From the NCBI GenBank assembly GCA_910585995.1, contig CAJUGG010000083.1, positions 1 through 44,223 of the forward strand: a DNA stretch of 44,223 bases, in the 5' to 3' direction. The position numbers and the translations under genes were made by a program. Source of the stretch: an uncultured Lachnospiraceae bacterium. GTDB taxonomy: Bacteria > Bacillota > Clostridia > Lachnospirales > Lachnospiraceae. This document shows positions 1 to 10,094 of the stretch, in pieces. Each line of letters begins with the position of its first letter. Position 1 is the stretch's first letter. Below the pieces are notes generated by a model. The model had not been told where the DNA came from and ran no database searches. It saw only the letters and a program-made list of their open reading frames with translations.

Positions 1-21
1 ATAGTCTTCTTTTTGGAACTA

Positions 22-50
22 TTGATTTTTGCTCTTATAAAAGGTAAAAT
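22..50 (+). promoter_or_regulatory. Promoter of the kinase/transport block
   Basis: TTGATT at 22-27 and TAAAAT at 45-50 are separated by 17 bases, a good sigma-A type spacing. It lies about 70 bases upstream of the first kinase start, and no other gene lies between. The sequence upstream of base 1 is not visible, so further regulatory sites cannot be excluded. Confidence 0.6.
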
Positions 51-122
51 ATAGTTCAAAGATATATCAGACATTTATCTAATAAGACTTCTGTACGACA
101 GGCTGGAAAGGGTAAAGTTTCG

Positions 123-3101
123 ATGAACAAAGAGAAAAGAAGACAAATGCTCAAACAGATGCGCAACAAAATGATTGTACTGGCGATGTTTGTCTGTGTG
201 ATTGTGCTTTGCGCAAATATATTGCGAAGATCTTTGAGGGAGAATACCAACAAGATGGGACTTACGCTGGCAGAGAATTATTCGCTGGAAGAGGAGAGTA
301 ATGTCCGGATCTGTGAGTCGGTACTGACGATTAGTGTCAACTATCTGGAAGAATGTGAACAAGAAGGCGTGACGTTAGAAGAAGTAAAAGAAAGGCTGTA
401 TCCTTTTATGAATGGCTTGACAGAGCTGTATGGCAAAGACCATGTGCAGATCTATGGAGGAGCGATGGGCGGCAGAGAGATCATCTCCAATCATCCTAAG
501 ATCGGGGCTATGAAAGACTATTCTTTTTTTGATACAGAATATTATCAGGGGGCGCTTGAAGCAGAGGGTGAGATCTATCTGTCTCCTGCCTATACGGATG
601 CGGTGACAGGTCTTCCGGTAGTGACTATGTGTAAAGTCGTCCCTTCCACAGGAAGCTTTTTAGCAATTGATATGATGTTCTCTTGTTTTGAACTGAACAA
701 TGTCAATCTCACACTGCCCAAAGATGCTTCGTATTATCTGATTGGAAAACAGGGAACACTGTTATATTATAAGACATCAGGCCAGTATTCTTACGAAAAA
801 TATCAACAACTGGTTGACGACGTGATGGAACATGCCAATCGGGAGAAAAAAAATCAGGTCCTGGAAAATGTAAAAGACGCCAACGGGGCTTATCGAAATG
901 TCTATTTTCACCATATGAACAATGGATGGACTGCCATCCTGACCATACCAAAGGACGAGATCTTCTTCGGCCTGAATCAGTTTCATTATATCTGTCTGGT
1001 GCTTACTATGATTGGCATCATGTTGATTGTATTTCAGGCAGTCTGGAATTACAGACAGGAAGAGAAGACAAAAGCATTGGTAAAAGAGCGCAATGAGATG
1101 GCAGAGCGAAACCGGGTATATCAAAATGCGATGAATGGTACGGCGCGTGCTTACCGGGCTATTTACTATATTGATGTGATCAGCGGCAGGTATGAGATGC
1201 TCTATCCTTATCGCGGGATCGCTTCGGAATGTGGGGATTATAATACGCAGTTTGTGTCGAGCCGCTTTGAGACGAATCTGATAGCCGAAGAGCATCGGGA
1301 ACAGCTGGAAGAATTTTTGGAACTGTCTCATATATTGCAGCAGTTAGAGACAAAAGACCATGTGGAATTTCAGTACAAAAGAAAGGCAAAGGATGGCATC
1401 TATGAGTGGTGTTCCACGGCGATCACAGTAGCAGAGATGGTCGATGGCAAGACCGCAGCAGTCACTTTGGCCATACGAAGTATTGACGAGATTATCCACA
1501 AGGAGGAAGAACAAAAAGAGATGCTTTTGCTGGCGGTGGAGCGGGCAAAAGCTGCGAGCTTGGCAAAAAGCGAGTTTTTATCCCGGATGAGTCATGATAT
1601 CCGTACGCCGATGAATGCCATTTTGGGTATGACCGCTGTCGCCGGGATGCATATTAATGAAAAAGAGAGGGTAATGGATGCGCTTGACAAGATTACCATC
1701 TCAAGCAAGCATCTTTTGGGACTGATCAATGAAGTATTAGATATGAGCCGGATCGAAAGCGGCAGAGTGAGTATGGCAGAAAATGCTTTTAACTTGTCTG
1801 ACACTCTGGAAAATCTGCTGACGGTCTTCCATGCACAGATCGAAGCAAAAGGACTGGAATTAAATGCGTTTGTTGCAGGATTAGAACATGAGGATGTGAT
1901 CGGAGATGAGCAGAGGCTTCAGCAGATCTTTATGAATATTATGGGCAATGCCATAAAATTTACTCCGCCAAAAGGAAAGATTGATATCCGTATTGAAGAG
2001 AAAACCTCCCATATTGCAGGCAGCGGATTTTATGAGTTTGCCTTTGAAGATACCGGGATTGGCATGGAAAAAGATTATATCAATCAGATCTTTGAACCAT
2101 TTTCCCGCGCCTCGGATTCCCGTACAGGCAAGATCGAAGGGACGGGGCTTGGCATGACTATCGCGGTCAATATTGCCCGTATGATGAACGGGGATATCAA
2201 GGTGGAGAGTACGCTTGGCAAAGGGTCAAAGTTTACCGTCACGGTCTATCTGAAATTAGACCATGTCACACAGGAGGATGTCGGGGCTTTTGCGTCGCTT
2301 AGAGTCTTGGTGGTGGATGATGAAGAGGCTGCCTGCAAGAGCGCTTGTGAAATTCTTGACAGTCTTGGAGTATATGTGGAGTATGCAGTGAGCGCGGATG
2401 CGGCGATGCGGCGTATGCAGGAAGCGAAAACAGAAGAAAATGAGTTCTCAGTTGTGATCCTGGACCGGAATATGCCAGGTCAGGATGTGATAGATACTTC
2501 AAAAGAGATCCGCCGTGTGATAGGAAAGAACAATCCAGCGATTATCTTGTCTGTTTATGGCTGGTCGGATATTGAATCGGAAGCATTGGATGCCGGTGTG
2601 GATGCGTTTGTCGAGAAGCCGCTGTTTAAGTCCAGACTGATAGCCGTCTTAAAAGAGATCCTGGGGCTGAATCGTGGCCAAAGACCTGCCACAGCGCTTG
2701 AGGCTTTTCAACAGCAGGATTTTTCAGGCAAACGAGTGTTGCTTGTGGAGGACAATGAACTGAATATCGAAGTGGCCTCGGAGCTTTTGGACGTGGTGGG
2801 CATCCAGGTGGAACAGGCATTGAATGGACAGGTTGCAGTGGATCGTGTGCTGGAAAAGGAACCTGGATACTATGATCTGATCTTTATGGATATCCAGATG
2901 CCAGTGATGAATGGCTATGAAGCAGTAAAGGCAATTCGCTCTTCAAAGCGGGAAGATCTAAGACAGATTCCCATTATAGCGATGACCGCAGATGCATTTG
3001 CGGATGACATCAAAAAATCAGAAGAAGCAGGTATGAATGGCCATATTGCCAAACCCATTGATATTGAAAAATTAGAAGAAGCGCTGCAAAGATGGATTTG
3101 A
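123..3101 (+). CDS. Hybrid sensor histidine kinase with two receiver domains
   Basis: A membrane-bound sensor kinase of 992 residues that would autophosphorylate and pass phosphate to its own receiver domains. A first membrane helix lies at about residues 17-36, an extracytoplasmic region at about 37-285, a second helix at about 290-312 and a PAS-like segment at about 330-460. The HisKA motif MSHDIRTPMN carries the phospho-accepting His491. The HATPase shows DTGIGM and GTGLGM boxes. Receiver 1 has Asp781 (ILDRNMPG) and receiver 2 has Asp923 (FMDIQMP). There is no DNA-binding output domain and no HPt domain, so the downstream partner is not encoded here. It is 7 bases from a paralogous kinase and upstream of binding-protein and ABC genes, which suggests sensing of an extracellular nutrient; this is inference. 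The ATG is preceded by GAAAGGG. Confidence 0.9.
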   Translation: MNKEKRRQMLKQMRNKMIVLAMFVCVIVLCANILRRSLRENTNKMGLTLAENYSLEEESNVRICESVLTISVNYLEECEQEGVTLEEVKERLYPFMNGLTELYGKDHVQIYGGAMGGREIISNHPKIGAMKDYSFFDTEYYQGALEAEGEIYLSPAYTDAVTGLPVVTMCKVVPSTGSFLAIDMMFSCFELNNVNLTLPKDASYYLIGKQGTLLYYKTSGQYSYEKYQQLVDDVMEHANREKKNQVLENVKDANGAYRNVYFHHMNNGWTAILTIPKDEIFFGLNQFHYICLVLTMIGIMLIVFQAVWNYRQEEKTKALVKERNEMAERNRVYQNAMNGTARAYRAIYYIDVISGRYEMLYPYRGIASECGDYNTQFVSSRFETNLIAEEHREQLEEFLELSHILQQLETKDHVEFQYKRKAKDGIYEWCSTAITVAEMVDGKTAAVTLAIRSIDEIIHKEEEQKEMLLLAVERAKAASLAKSEFLSRMSHDIRTPMNAILGMTAVAGMHINEKERVMDALDKITISSKHLLGLINEVLDMSRIESGRVSMAENAFNLSDTLENLLTVFHAQIEAKGLELNAFVAGLEHEDVIGDEQRLQQIFMNIMGNAIKFTPPKGKIDIRIEEKTSHIAGSGFYEFAFEDTGIGMEKDYINQIFEPFSRASDSRTGKIEGTGLGMTIAVNIARMMNGDIKVESTLGKGSKFTVTVYLKLDHVTQEDVGAFASLRVLVVDDEEAACKSACEILDSLGVYVEYAVSADAAMRRMQEAKTEENEFSVVILDRNMPGQDVIDTSKEIRRVIGKNNPAIILSVYGWSDIESEALDAGVDAFVEKPLFKSRLIAVLKEILGLNRGQRPATALEAFQQQDFSGKRVLLVEDNELNIEVASELLDVVGIQVEQALNGQVAVDRVLEKEPGYYDLIFMDIQMPVMNGYEAVKAIRSSKREDLRQIPIIAMTADAFADDIKKSEEAGMNGHIAKPIDIEKLEEALQRWI

Positions 3102-3120
3102 TAGATGGTTGGTGAGTGAG

Positions 3121-5700
3121 ATGAAAGAGAAACATGACAGAAGTATCATAGATCAGGGGATTACCTTGCTGTTTTCGATTATCATAGTATTTTGTTTGTT
3201 GGGCGCAGTGGTGTTTTCTATTTCGCATAAGATTACAACTGAGATGTCATCATCAGCGATACAGAATCTGAGCGAAAGTCTGGATTTGATCAAATGCACC
3301 ATTGAGGCGATCTTGAAGAAAGAGGCGGAATTTCAGGTACTGATGGCACAGGAGATGTCAGTCATGGAGGAGCCAAAGGACTATATTTTAAGATTTCAGA
3401 AAAATCAGACCATGGTGAAGGTGTCCTTGATCCTGGCAGGGGAGACAGAAGGGATCTCAAATGATGGGGAGGTATTTTCGGAGGAGGGACTGGATTTCTC
3501 CTTTGGAAAGACCGTAGAAGGGATACCGATCTCACAGTCTTATCTCAACTATATGGGAACCTGGGCATATTCGATGAAATGTCCGGTGATCCGAGGCGAG
3601 GAAGAGATCGCGAGTCTCTATGTAGAATATACGTATGATTCGTTTGAAAGATCACTGCCTGATGGATTTTACGATCAAAAAGCCATGCTCTATATAATGG
3701 ATGCCAAGAGCGAGCGGCTGGTGATGAAACCAAAAGGAGTAGGGGAGCGACAGGCAGGGCACCTGAATCGGGAGGATTTTTACCGGGCCAACAATATTCA
3801 GGAGGAAGAGCTAAAGGCAGAAGTGGCAGACTGTGTGGCCAACGGGAAAAATATCCTGTTTTACCATCGGATCCGGGGAAAAGAAGCACTGAACTATATG
3901 TGGGCGGTCAATGGAGGAAGTATCTATCTGATTGGTTATGTGCCGGTGGAAGCGATCCAGCAGGAGGGCAGGACGGTCAATCAGAATATCTTTGTTGTGG
4001 TCTCCGTGATGCTGATTGCTTTTTTCCTGTGCTGCTTTTTGTACTATCTGAACCAGAGACAGCAGAACAAGATCCGAAAAGAGCAGGAAGAAGAACGAGA
4101 GATCCACAACCAGCAGCTGGCAGAAGCACTGCAGGCTGCGCAGATTGCGAGCAATTCCAAGACGATGTTTCTCTCCAATATGTCCCATGACATCCGTACA
4201 CCGATGAATGCAGTGCTTGGTTTTACAACGCTGCTTGCCAAGGATGCAGACAATCCGGAAAAGGTCAGAGCGTACACAAGAAAGATCATGGCATCCGGAC
4301 AGCATCTGCTCAGTCTGATCAATGATATCTTAGATGTCTCCAAGATCGAGAGCGGGAAAGCGGTATTAAATATCGAGGAATTTACCTTAAACAGTCTGGT
4401 GTCTTCTGTGGATGCTATTATTCGTCCGATGGCAAAGACAAAGGACCAGCATTTTTATGTGGATGTCACAGGGATCAAGCATGAATACCTGATGGGGGAT
4501 GAGACTAGGATCAACCAGATCCTCATTAACCTTCTCTCCAACGCAGTAAAATATACCCAGGAAGGAGGCGAGATCTGGTTTCGCATCATTGGACTGAAAC
4601 AGCGTTCCAGCCAGTATGAGCATATCCGTATCGAGGTGGAAGACAATGGATATGGCATGACGCCAGAATACCTGACCACAATCTTTGATACCTTCACCAG
4701 AGCAGAGAACAGCACCACCAATAAAGTACAGGGAACCGGGCTTGGTATGGCGATCACCAAAAATATTGTGGAACTGATGGGCGGAACTATAGAAGTCTTC
4801 AGTGAGGTGGATAAAGGAAGCCTCTTCCGGGTAGAACTGGAATTTCGTATCCCGGAGAGTCAGGAAGATAAGGTATTCTGGGAAAAGAGCGGGATCTCTA
4901 AGATACTGGCAGTGGACCCGGATCAAAAAGCCTGTCAGAATATGCAGACTTTGATGAAAGATACGGGCGTATGGGTAGATACCACATCCTGTATCAAAGA
5001 AGCTGCCCAAAAGATACAAGAAGGCATAGAGTCTCAGGAAAATTATGATATGATCCTTCTGGACTGGACGCTCTTAGAGGATATTAAGACGATAAAAGAG
5101 ATACAGTCGGCTGGGGATATTATGGCGCCGGTGTTAGTGCTGGTAGCGTTTGATGCGATGGGGATCAAAGAGACTATAGAGCTGGAGCATCTGGAGACAC
5201 TGGCAAAACCATTCTTTGTGGCTGCATTTAAGGAGAGGATCTCAGAGATGCAAAAGGAGCATATCAAAGAAGAGCCACTTCAGGAAGCACAAGAAAACAG
5301 CCTGAATGGCCTGCATTTTCTCGCAGCGGAGGACAATGAGATCAATGCTGAGATCTTAACAGAGATCTTGGAGATGGAAGGAGCCAGTTGTGAGATCGTG
5401 GAGAACGGGCAGCAGGCGCTAGAGCGCTTTGCACAGGCAAAAAAAGGAGAGTTTGATGCAATCCTGATGGATGTACAGATGCCAGAGATGAACGGCTATG
5501 AGGCCACCAGAGCCATCCGGACTCTGCAGCGGGAGGATGCAAGGCAGATACCGATTATCGCCATGACAGCCAACGCTTTTGCAGAAGATGAAAAAGAAGC
5601 ACTGGATGCAGGGATGAATATCCATGTGGCAAAACCCATTGATATTGAGTTATTAAAAAAAGCGATCAAACAGTGTATGGAGGATAGAGAAGAATCATGA
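3121..5700 (+). CDS. Second hybrid sensor histidine kinase, tandem paralogue
   Basis: The architecture matches the preceding kinase: N-terminal helix at about residues 15-36, extracytoplasmic sensor region, second helix near 285-305, then HisKA (MSHDIRTPMN, His356), HATPase (EDNGYGM, GTGLGMAI) and two receivers. The first receiver is divergent but keeps an acceptor (Asp648, LLDWTLLE); the second is canonical (Asp784, LMDVQMPEMNGYEA). The final 60 residues are very similar to the end of the upstream kinase (shared RQIPIIAMTA and AKPIDIE), which indicates tandem duplication. In-frame TTG (3109) and GTG (3112) starts exist; I chose the ATG at 3121, but no start has a clear ribosome site. The stop overlaps the next gene (ATGA). 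It lacks a DNA-binding domain. Confidence 0.87.
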   Translation: MKEKHDRSIIDQGITLLFSIIIVFCLLGAVVFSISHKITTEMSSSAIQNLSESLDLIKCTIEAILKKEAEFQVLMAQEMSVMEEPKDYILRFQKNQTMVKVSLILAGETEGISNDGEVFSEEGLDFSFGKTVEGIPISQSYLNYMGTWAYSMKCPVIRGEEEIASLYVEYTYDSFERSLPDGFYDQKAMLYIMDAKSERLVMKPKGVGERQAGHLNREDFYRANNIQEEELKAEVADCVANGKNILFYHRIRGKEALNYMWAVNGGSIYLIGYVPVEAIQQEGRTVNQNIFVVVSVMLIAFFLCCFLYYLNQRQQNKIRKEQEEEREIHNQQLAEALQAAQIASNSKTMFLSNMSHDIRTPMNAVLGFTTLLAKDADNPEKVRAYTRKIMASGQHLLSLINDILDVSKIESGKAVLNIEEFTLNSLVSSVDAIIRPMAKTKDQHFYVDVTGIKHEYLMGDETRINQILINLLSNAVKYTQEGGEIWFRIIGLKQRSSQYEHIRIEVEDNGYGMTPEYLTTIFDTFTRAENSTTNKVQGTGLGMAITKNIVELMGGTIEVFSEVDKGSLFRVELEFRIPESQEDKVFWEKSGISKILAVDPDQKACQNMQTLMKDTGVWVDTTSCIKEAAQKIQEGIESQENYDMILLDWTLLEDIKTIKEIQSAGDIMAPVLVLVAFDAMGIKETIELEHLETLAKPFFVAAFKERISEMQKEHIKEEPLQEAQENSLNGLHFLAAEDNEINAEILTEILEMEGASCEIVENGQQALERFAQAKKGEFDAILMDVQMPEMNGYEATRAIRTLQREDARQIPIIAMTANAFAEDEKEALDAGMNIHVAKPIDIELLKKAIKQCMEDREES

Positions 5701-6992
5701 AAAAGAAAAGACTTCTAACGCTTTGTATGATCAGTACGTCGGTATGCTTGCTGATGGCATGCCAGGAGCAAGAAGAAAACATAAATCTGATTTCCACAGA
5801 GGAGAAGAGTGAGAAGATAGTGAACTTGTTTGGGCCTATGGAAAAATCCAATCCGGATGCAGATAATCTTGCCAGAAATGCATTTGATCTGACAATTATA
5901 ATGGCTGAGGAACAGTTGGGGGTGCAGGTGGCCTATCGGACCTATACCGCAGAAAACTACCAGGAGAAAATCTATGATGATGTAGTGCTAGACAGGGCGC
6001 GCAACAATATGGATGATGTCTATCTGCTGAATCCTGACACGATACAGATCTTGGGGTCTGAAGGAAATCTTATGGATCTGTCAGGACTCTCTTGTGTGGA
6101 GAATCTAAGAGATGTGGTGAAGGCGGCAAATACGGTGGATGGAAAGCTGGTGGCGATTCCCCAGGAAGTCGTGGTAAATGGCTTATTTGTGAATAAGGAT
6201 CTGTTTGATCAATATGACTTGGCACTGCCTGAGACACCAGAAGATCTGCTTCATTGCTGCAAAGTCTTCCAGGAAAACGGGATTGAAACACCTATCGGCG
6301 CGAATCGCTGGTGGCTGGAAAACTTTGTGTTTGCGCAGGGCTATGCAGACCTTTATAACGGAGGAGATACCGAAGCCGAGATTGCGGCGCTTAACAGCGG
6401 AGAGAAAAAATACAGCGAGTATATGCGGCCTGGTTTTGAATATCTCCAGACTTTGATCGATCTGGGATACGTCGATGCTAAGAAAGCCTATGTCAGCGAG
6501 GCAATCGAGGGAGAAAAAGAAGATTTTCTGGCACAGAAGACGCCGATTGTCATGGCTTATTGGGGCGCTGCCAATTCAGAGACCGCTTATGGAGATCCAG
6601 ATTTTAATCTGCAGGTAATCGGTTTTCCAAGTAGTCTCGGACAGATGCCTGTGGTGTCTGTGACAGGCTATGGCGTCGGGACTGACGCAGAACACGCAGA
6701 AGATACGTTGGATGTCTTGGAGATCATCTTATCAGATGAAGCACTTCAGATCTATACAGAGACCAATAAAGTGATCTCTCCTTCTAAAAATGTGGAAGTG
6801 GAATGCATCCCCGCACTGAAGCCTCTGAATGATAAGATTCAGGAAGATATCTATGTGCTTGGCTGTAATGCCGGTATGAAAATGGAACAGTGGGGGAATA
6901 CCTGCCTGATCGTTCGGGAATTGCTAAATGGTGCCACGGTGGATGAGTGTATGGCAGAATTTGACAGACTTCAGGAGGAGTCTCTACAATAG
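5697..6992 (+). CDS. ABC transporter substrate-binding lipoprotein (sugar type)
   Basis: An extracellular solute-binding protein of family 1, 431 residues. A lipoprotein signal ends in LLMAC with Cys22 as the predicted lipidated residue. The mature part shows the usual binding-protein features (segments around KLVAIPQEV and NGLFVNKDLFDQY, and a long C-terminal lobe). The start overlaps the stop of the kinase by ATGA, so it is translationally coupled to the sensors, while the permeases lie about 3 kb downstream beside their own binding protein. It may therefore present ligand to the kinases, feed the same transporter, or both; the sequence does not decide. The ligand is unknown. Confidence 0.85.
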   Translation: MKKKRLLTLCMISTSVCLLMACQEQEENINLISTEEKSEKIVNLFGPMEKSNPDADNLARNAFDLTIIMAEEQLGVQVAYRTYTAENYQEKIYDDVVLDRARNNMDDVYLLNPDTIQILGSEGNLMDLSGLSCVENLRDVVKAANTVDGKLVAIPQEVVVNGLFVNKDLFDQYDLALPETPEDLLHCCKVFQENGIETPIGANRWWLENFVFAQGYADLYNGGDTEAEIAALNSGEKKYSEYMRPGFEYLQTLIDLGYVDAKKAYVSEAIEGEKEDFLAQKTPIVMAYWGAANSETAYGDPDFNLQVIGFPSSLGQMPVVSVTGYGVGTDAEHAEDTLDVLEIILSDEALQIYTETNKVISPSKNVEVECIPALKPLNDKIQEDIYVLGCNAGMKMEQWGNTCLIVRELLNGATVDECMAEFDRLQEESLQ

Positions 6993-6993
6993 G

Positions 6994-8787
6994 ATGGGAA
7001 CAGAATACTGGCTGGAAGAATTAAGAGAATGGCTGAAACGGGCCAAAGAAGCAGATCAGGATCTGCAACAGTTTGGGGCAGAAGTACATCAATATAAATG
7101 GAAGGAAAAGGCTTCCTTAGAAGAAGTGGAAGCCTTTGAACGAAAGATACAGGCGAAACTGCCAGAAGAATACCGGAAGTTTCTCCTGCAGGCAGGAAAT
7201 GGGGGAGCAGGGCCTTATTACGGACTTTTCTCCCTGAAAGAAGTGTACGGATGGATGAACGAAGGGGACTATAAGCAGGGGCAGCTCCCCATCGCTTCTC
7301 AGGGAGACGGCTATTTTGTCTGTCTTCAGGTGACAGGAGCGGACAGAGGGCGGCTTAGCTATCAGGGCGAAGACTATCTCTTTTTCCCAAGAGAGTCTGG
7401 CTTTCTCGCCTGGTATCTGAGATGGCTTCGAGAAGTGGCCAGTGGCTATGAGATCTTTTGGTTTGGAACCAACTTAGACGGCGATGAAGAAGAGCTGTGC
7501 CGGCAGTATCGGGAGGCAGCAACTGTAAAAGAGCGATGGCTCATTCTAGAAAGTATGCAAAAATTCCCCACACTGTCTAAGGAGACGGCGGCTCTGATTG
7601 AGGAAGCAGCAGAAGAATATAGTGACACTTCTGATGCAGATCTGTTGCTAAGATTGCTTGGCCGTATAGATATCCAGAAAAAAGACGCGCTGCTACAGAG
7701 GCGGTGGGAAGCAGGGCTGTATGATGCAGTGGTCGCAGAAGTCTACCATTCACTTCGTGATCTGAAAGAGGAAGAGAAAGCGGCAGTATTGGCGTATTGG
7801 GGGGAACAGATTCTCCTGGCAGTGCCAAAACTTGCAGATTCGAGCTGGTATTTGGCATTTCAGATACTGATCAAATGTCCGCAGATACATCTGAAAGATG
7901 TGATTGGATTTTGGAAGATCGCATCTCAGAAAAACAAACCAGAGTTAATACGCGCATTTGGTCAGTTTGAGGATGCAAAAGATGATCTGGATCTTTTTCT
8001 GGAATTGTTAGAAGAACGGGAAGATGTTGCTCTGTTAAATGCGGCAGTGATGGCGGTTCCTATAGCGCCAAGCGAACGCCTGGTGGAGAAGTTAGAACGC
8101 ATCTGTAATGAGATGGAATCTTCTATATATGTCACGCAGAGGGAGGAAGACATAGAAGAGGCCAGGCGAAAAAGCGATCAGAGCCGAGTCTTTTTCAATG
8201 CCTGCCATGTAAAAGAATTGGTCGAAGAGAGGATGATCAATCCGCCGATGCCAGGGATTCCAAGACCCCATATTCTGCGGATCATCCCCCATCAGCCGTG
8301 GGAGAAAAGAAAAGGGTCAGAGCATCGCGATCTGGCCATCCATCCCTTGATTGCTCTGGTATTGCAGAAAATCTATGGCCGTCTGCCTTCGACCAGAGCT
8401 GACTGGGATCTGTTGTTTCCCGAAATAAAAAAGCTGCATCTGGTATTGGATCCGGACTATCTGGATTCTGGACTGGAACGGCATACGGTGTATCTGAAAA
8501 AGCCGGATGAATATGGATTTCCAGAGCGAACCTATGCATATGATACCGATGACTGGTCTGCGATCGGGCGGATGTCCAACCTCAGAGAATTAGTGATCGA
8601 ACAGATCTGCGTGAATGATTTTTCTTTTCTTACCCAGTGTAAAAAGATGAAGAGACTTTCCTTGTATAACACAAATTTTTCAGACTGTCGATTGCTGTTG
8701 CAAATGCCAGGGTTACAGCAGGCAGATCTCAGGAGCTGCCCGTTGATGCATACAGAAGTGCTGACAGGCTTTCAGGTGATCCTGTGA
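6994..8787 (+). CDS. SMI1/KNR4 (SUKH) family protein with C-terminal leucine-rich segment
   Basis: A predicted cytoplasmic protein of 597 residues. Residues of about 25-150 resemble a SUKH-1 domain (LEEVEAFERKIQAKLPEEYR, then a glycine-rich turn and GLFSLKEVYGW), a fold best known from contact-dependent toxin immunity proteins but also present in other roles. The middle is helical and acidic without a recognised domain. The last 80 residues have leucine-rich-repeat-like spacing (MSNLRELVI, KKMKRLSLYNTNF, MPGLQQADLRSC). The frame extends back to 6928, but the ATG at 6994, just after the binding-protein stop and 15 bases after AGGAGG (6973-6978), is the sensible start. No toxin gene is adjacent. 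Its place inside a sensing/transport operon is unexplained. Confidence 0.75.
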   Translation: MGTEYWLEELREWLKRAKEADQDLQQFGAEVHQYKWKEKASLEEVEAFERKIQAKLPEEYRKFLLQAGNGGAGPYYGLFSLKEVYGWMNEGDYKQGQLPIASQGDGYFVCLQVTGADRGRLSYQGEDYLFFPRESGFLAWYLRWLREVASGYEIFWFGTNLDGDEEELCRQYREAATVKERWLILESMQKFPTLSKETAALIEEAAEEYSDTSDADLLLRLLGRIDIQKKDALLQRRWEAGLYDAVVAEVYHSLRDLKEEEKAAVLAYWGEQILLAVPKLADSSWYLAFQILIKCPQIHLKDVIGFWKIASQKNKPELIRAFGQFEDAKDDLDLFLELLEEREDVALLNAAVMAVPIAPSERLVEKLERICNEMESSIYVTQREEDIEEARRKSDQSRVFFNACHVKELVEERMINPPMPGIPRPHILRIIPHQPWEKRKGSEHRDLAIHPLIALVLQKIYGRLPSTRADWDLLFPEIKKLHLVLDPDYLDSGLERHTVYLKKPDEYGFPERTYAYDTDDWSAIGRMSNLRELVIEQICVNDFSFLTQCKKMKRLSLYNTNFSDCRLLLQMPGLQQADLRSCPLMHTEVLTGFQVIL

Positions 8788-8802
8788 GACAGTGCCTCCT
8801 GT

Positions 8803-8925
8803 ATGGATAGAGATAGCAAAAGCTTAAACGAATATTGCCCCTGCCGGAAGCAGGGGATAGAACGGGCACGCTTTGGGGAAGATACATTTCCAGAAGAAGA
8901 TCTAATAAAAACTGCTCAGATGTAA
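8803..8925 (+). CDS. Possible 40-residue protein or gene remnant
   Basis: A short open frame (MDRDSKSLNEYCPCRKQG...) in the 185-base gap between the SUKH gene and the ABC ATPase. It has a CPC motif and an acidic tail but no convincing ribosome site. It includes a CCCCTGC/GCAGGGG hairpin at 8837-8855, so the stretch may be a leader or processing structure instead of a gene. I do not recognise it. Confidence 0.18.
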   Translation: MDRDSKSLNEYCPCRKQGIERARFGEDTFPEEDLIKTAQM

Positions 8926-8972
8926 AAAGCGCAGCACAAGAAAAGTAGAGAGCAAGCAAAGATAGGAGTAAT

Positions 8973-10094
8973 ATGGAAGTTACACTACAAAATCTGACAA
9001 AGATCTATCCAGGACGCGGCAGGAAAAGACAGGAAGAAGTGACAGCGCTCAAGGATGTTAGTTTTCGGATACCAGACGGACAGCTAATCGGGCTGCTAGG
9101 CCCTTCCGGCTGCGGAAAGAGTACGACGCTGCATCTGTTAAGCGGCCTGCAAAAGCCCACCAGCGGAAGGATCTTTTTTGGAGCGGATGACGTGACCGAT
9201 CTGCCGCCCCAGAAGCGGGGAATTGGTCTGGTATTTCAAAATTATGCTCTATATCCCCATCTAAGCGTGATGCAAAATATTCTCTTTCCACTTCAGAACC
9301 TGAAAGGAAAAGAGAAGCTTACGAAGGCTTTGATGTCAGAAAAAGCGTATGAGGCAGCAAAACTTGTACAGATCGAAGACCTGATGGACAGAAAGCCAGG
9401 AGAACTCTCCGGGGGACAGCAGCAGCGGGTGGCCATCGCCCGCGCTCTGGTAAAAAGACCCAAGGTCTTGCTGTTGGATGAACCTCTCTCGAACTTAGAC
9501 GCCAGACTGCGGCTTCAGACCAGAGAAGAGATCAAGAGGATCCAGAGGGAGACGAAGATCACTACGATCTTTGTCACGCATGATCAAGAGGAGGCTATGA
9601 GCATCTCTGATCAGATTGTGGTGATGAAAGAGGGGATAGTGCAGCAGATCGGGCAGCCCCAGGAGGTCTATGACGACCCTTGCAATCTCTTTGTGGCAAA
9701 ATTCTTAGGCACACCGTCTGTCAACCTGTTAGAAGGGCAGCTGCGGGCGCACAGCCTCTATATCGGGGGAGAGTCCGTACTGTCTGTTCCGGACACAGAA
9801 GAGACAAGAGAGGTCTGTGTGGGTATCAGGCCGGAGGGTTTTGTATTACAGGCGCAAGGAGCGCTTCACTGTGAGCTGTGCAGCGTGGAGGTGATGGGAC
9901 GCGACAACAGTGTAGTCTCTGCGCATCCGGCGTCGCTTATGCCTAAGCTCCGTTCAATCATAAGTGCAGAACAGAAGGTCGAAACGAAGAATCCTGTGGT
10001 CTCTTTTGACCTGAAGCCTTCTAAGACCTATCTGTTTGACAAAGAGACAGAAAAACGGATACCGATCAAATTGCAGACAAGGAGTCAGGTATGA
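8973..10094 (+). CDS. Sugar-type ABC importer ATPase (MsmK/UgpC-like)
   Basis: The energy-coupling ATPase of a carbohydrate importer, 373 residues, acting on the inner face of the membrane as a dimer. Visible motifs: Walker A GPSGCGKST (about 43-51), Q-loop region VFQNYALYPH, signature LSGGQQQR (about 147), Walker B VLLLDEPLSNLDAR (about 165-178), and the H-loop in FVTHDQEEAM. The C-terminal 140 residues form the MOI/TOBE-type regulatory region (VGIRPEGF). The following permease overlaps its stop by ATGA. The complete motif set suggests an active enzyme. ATPases of this subfamily can serve several importers, so the substrate cannot be read from it. Confidence 0.93.
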   Translation: MEVTLQNLTKIYPGRGRKRQEEVTALKDVSFRIPDGQLIGLLGPSGCGKSTTLHLLSGLQKPTSGRIFFGADDVTDLPPQKRGIGLVFQNYALYPHLSVMQNILFPLQNLKGKEKLTKALMSEKAYEAAKLVQIEDLMDRKPGELSGGQQQRVAIARALVKRPKVLLLDEPLSNLDARLRLQTREEIKRIQRETKITTIFVTHDQEEAMSISDQIVVMKEGIVQQIGQPQEVYDDPCNLFVAKFLGTPSVNLLEGQLRAHSLYIGGESVLSVPDTEETREVCVGIRPEGFVLQAQGALHCELCSVEVMGRDNSVVSAHPASLMPKLRSIISAEQKVETKNPVVSFDLKPSKTYLFDKETEKRIPIKLQTRSQV

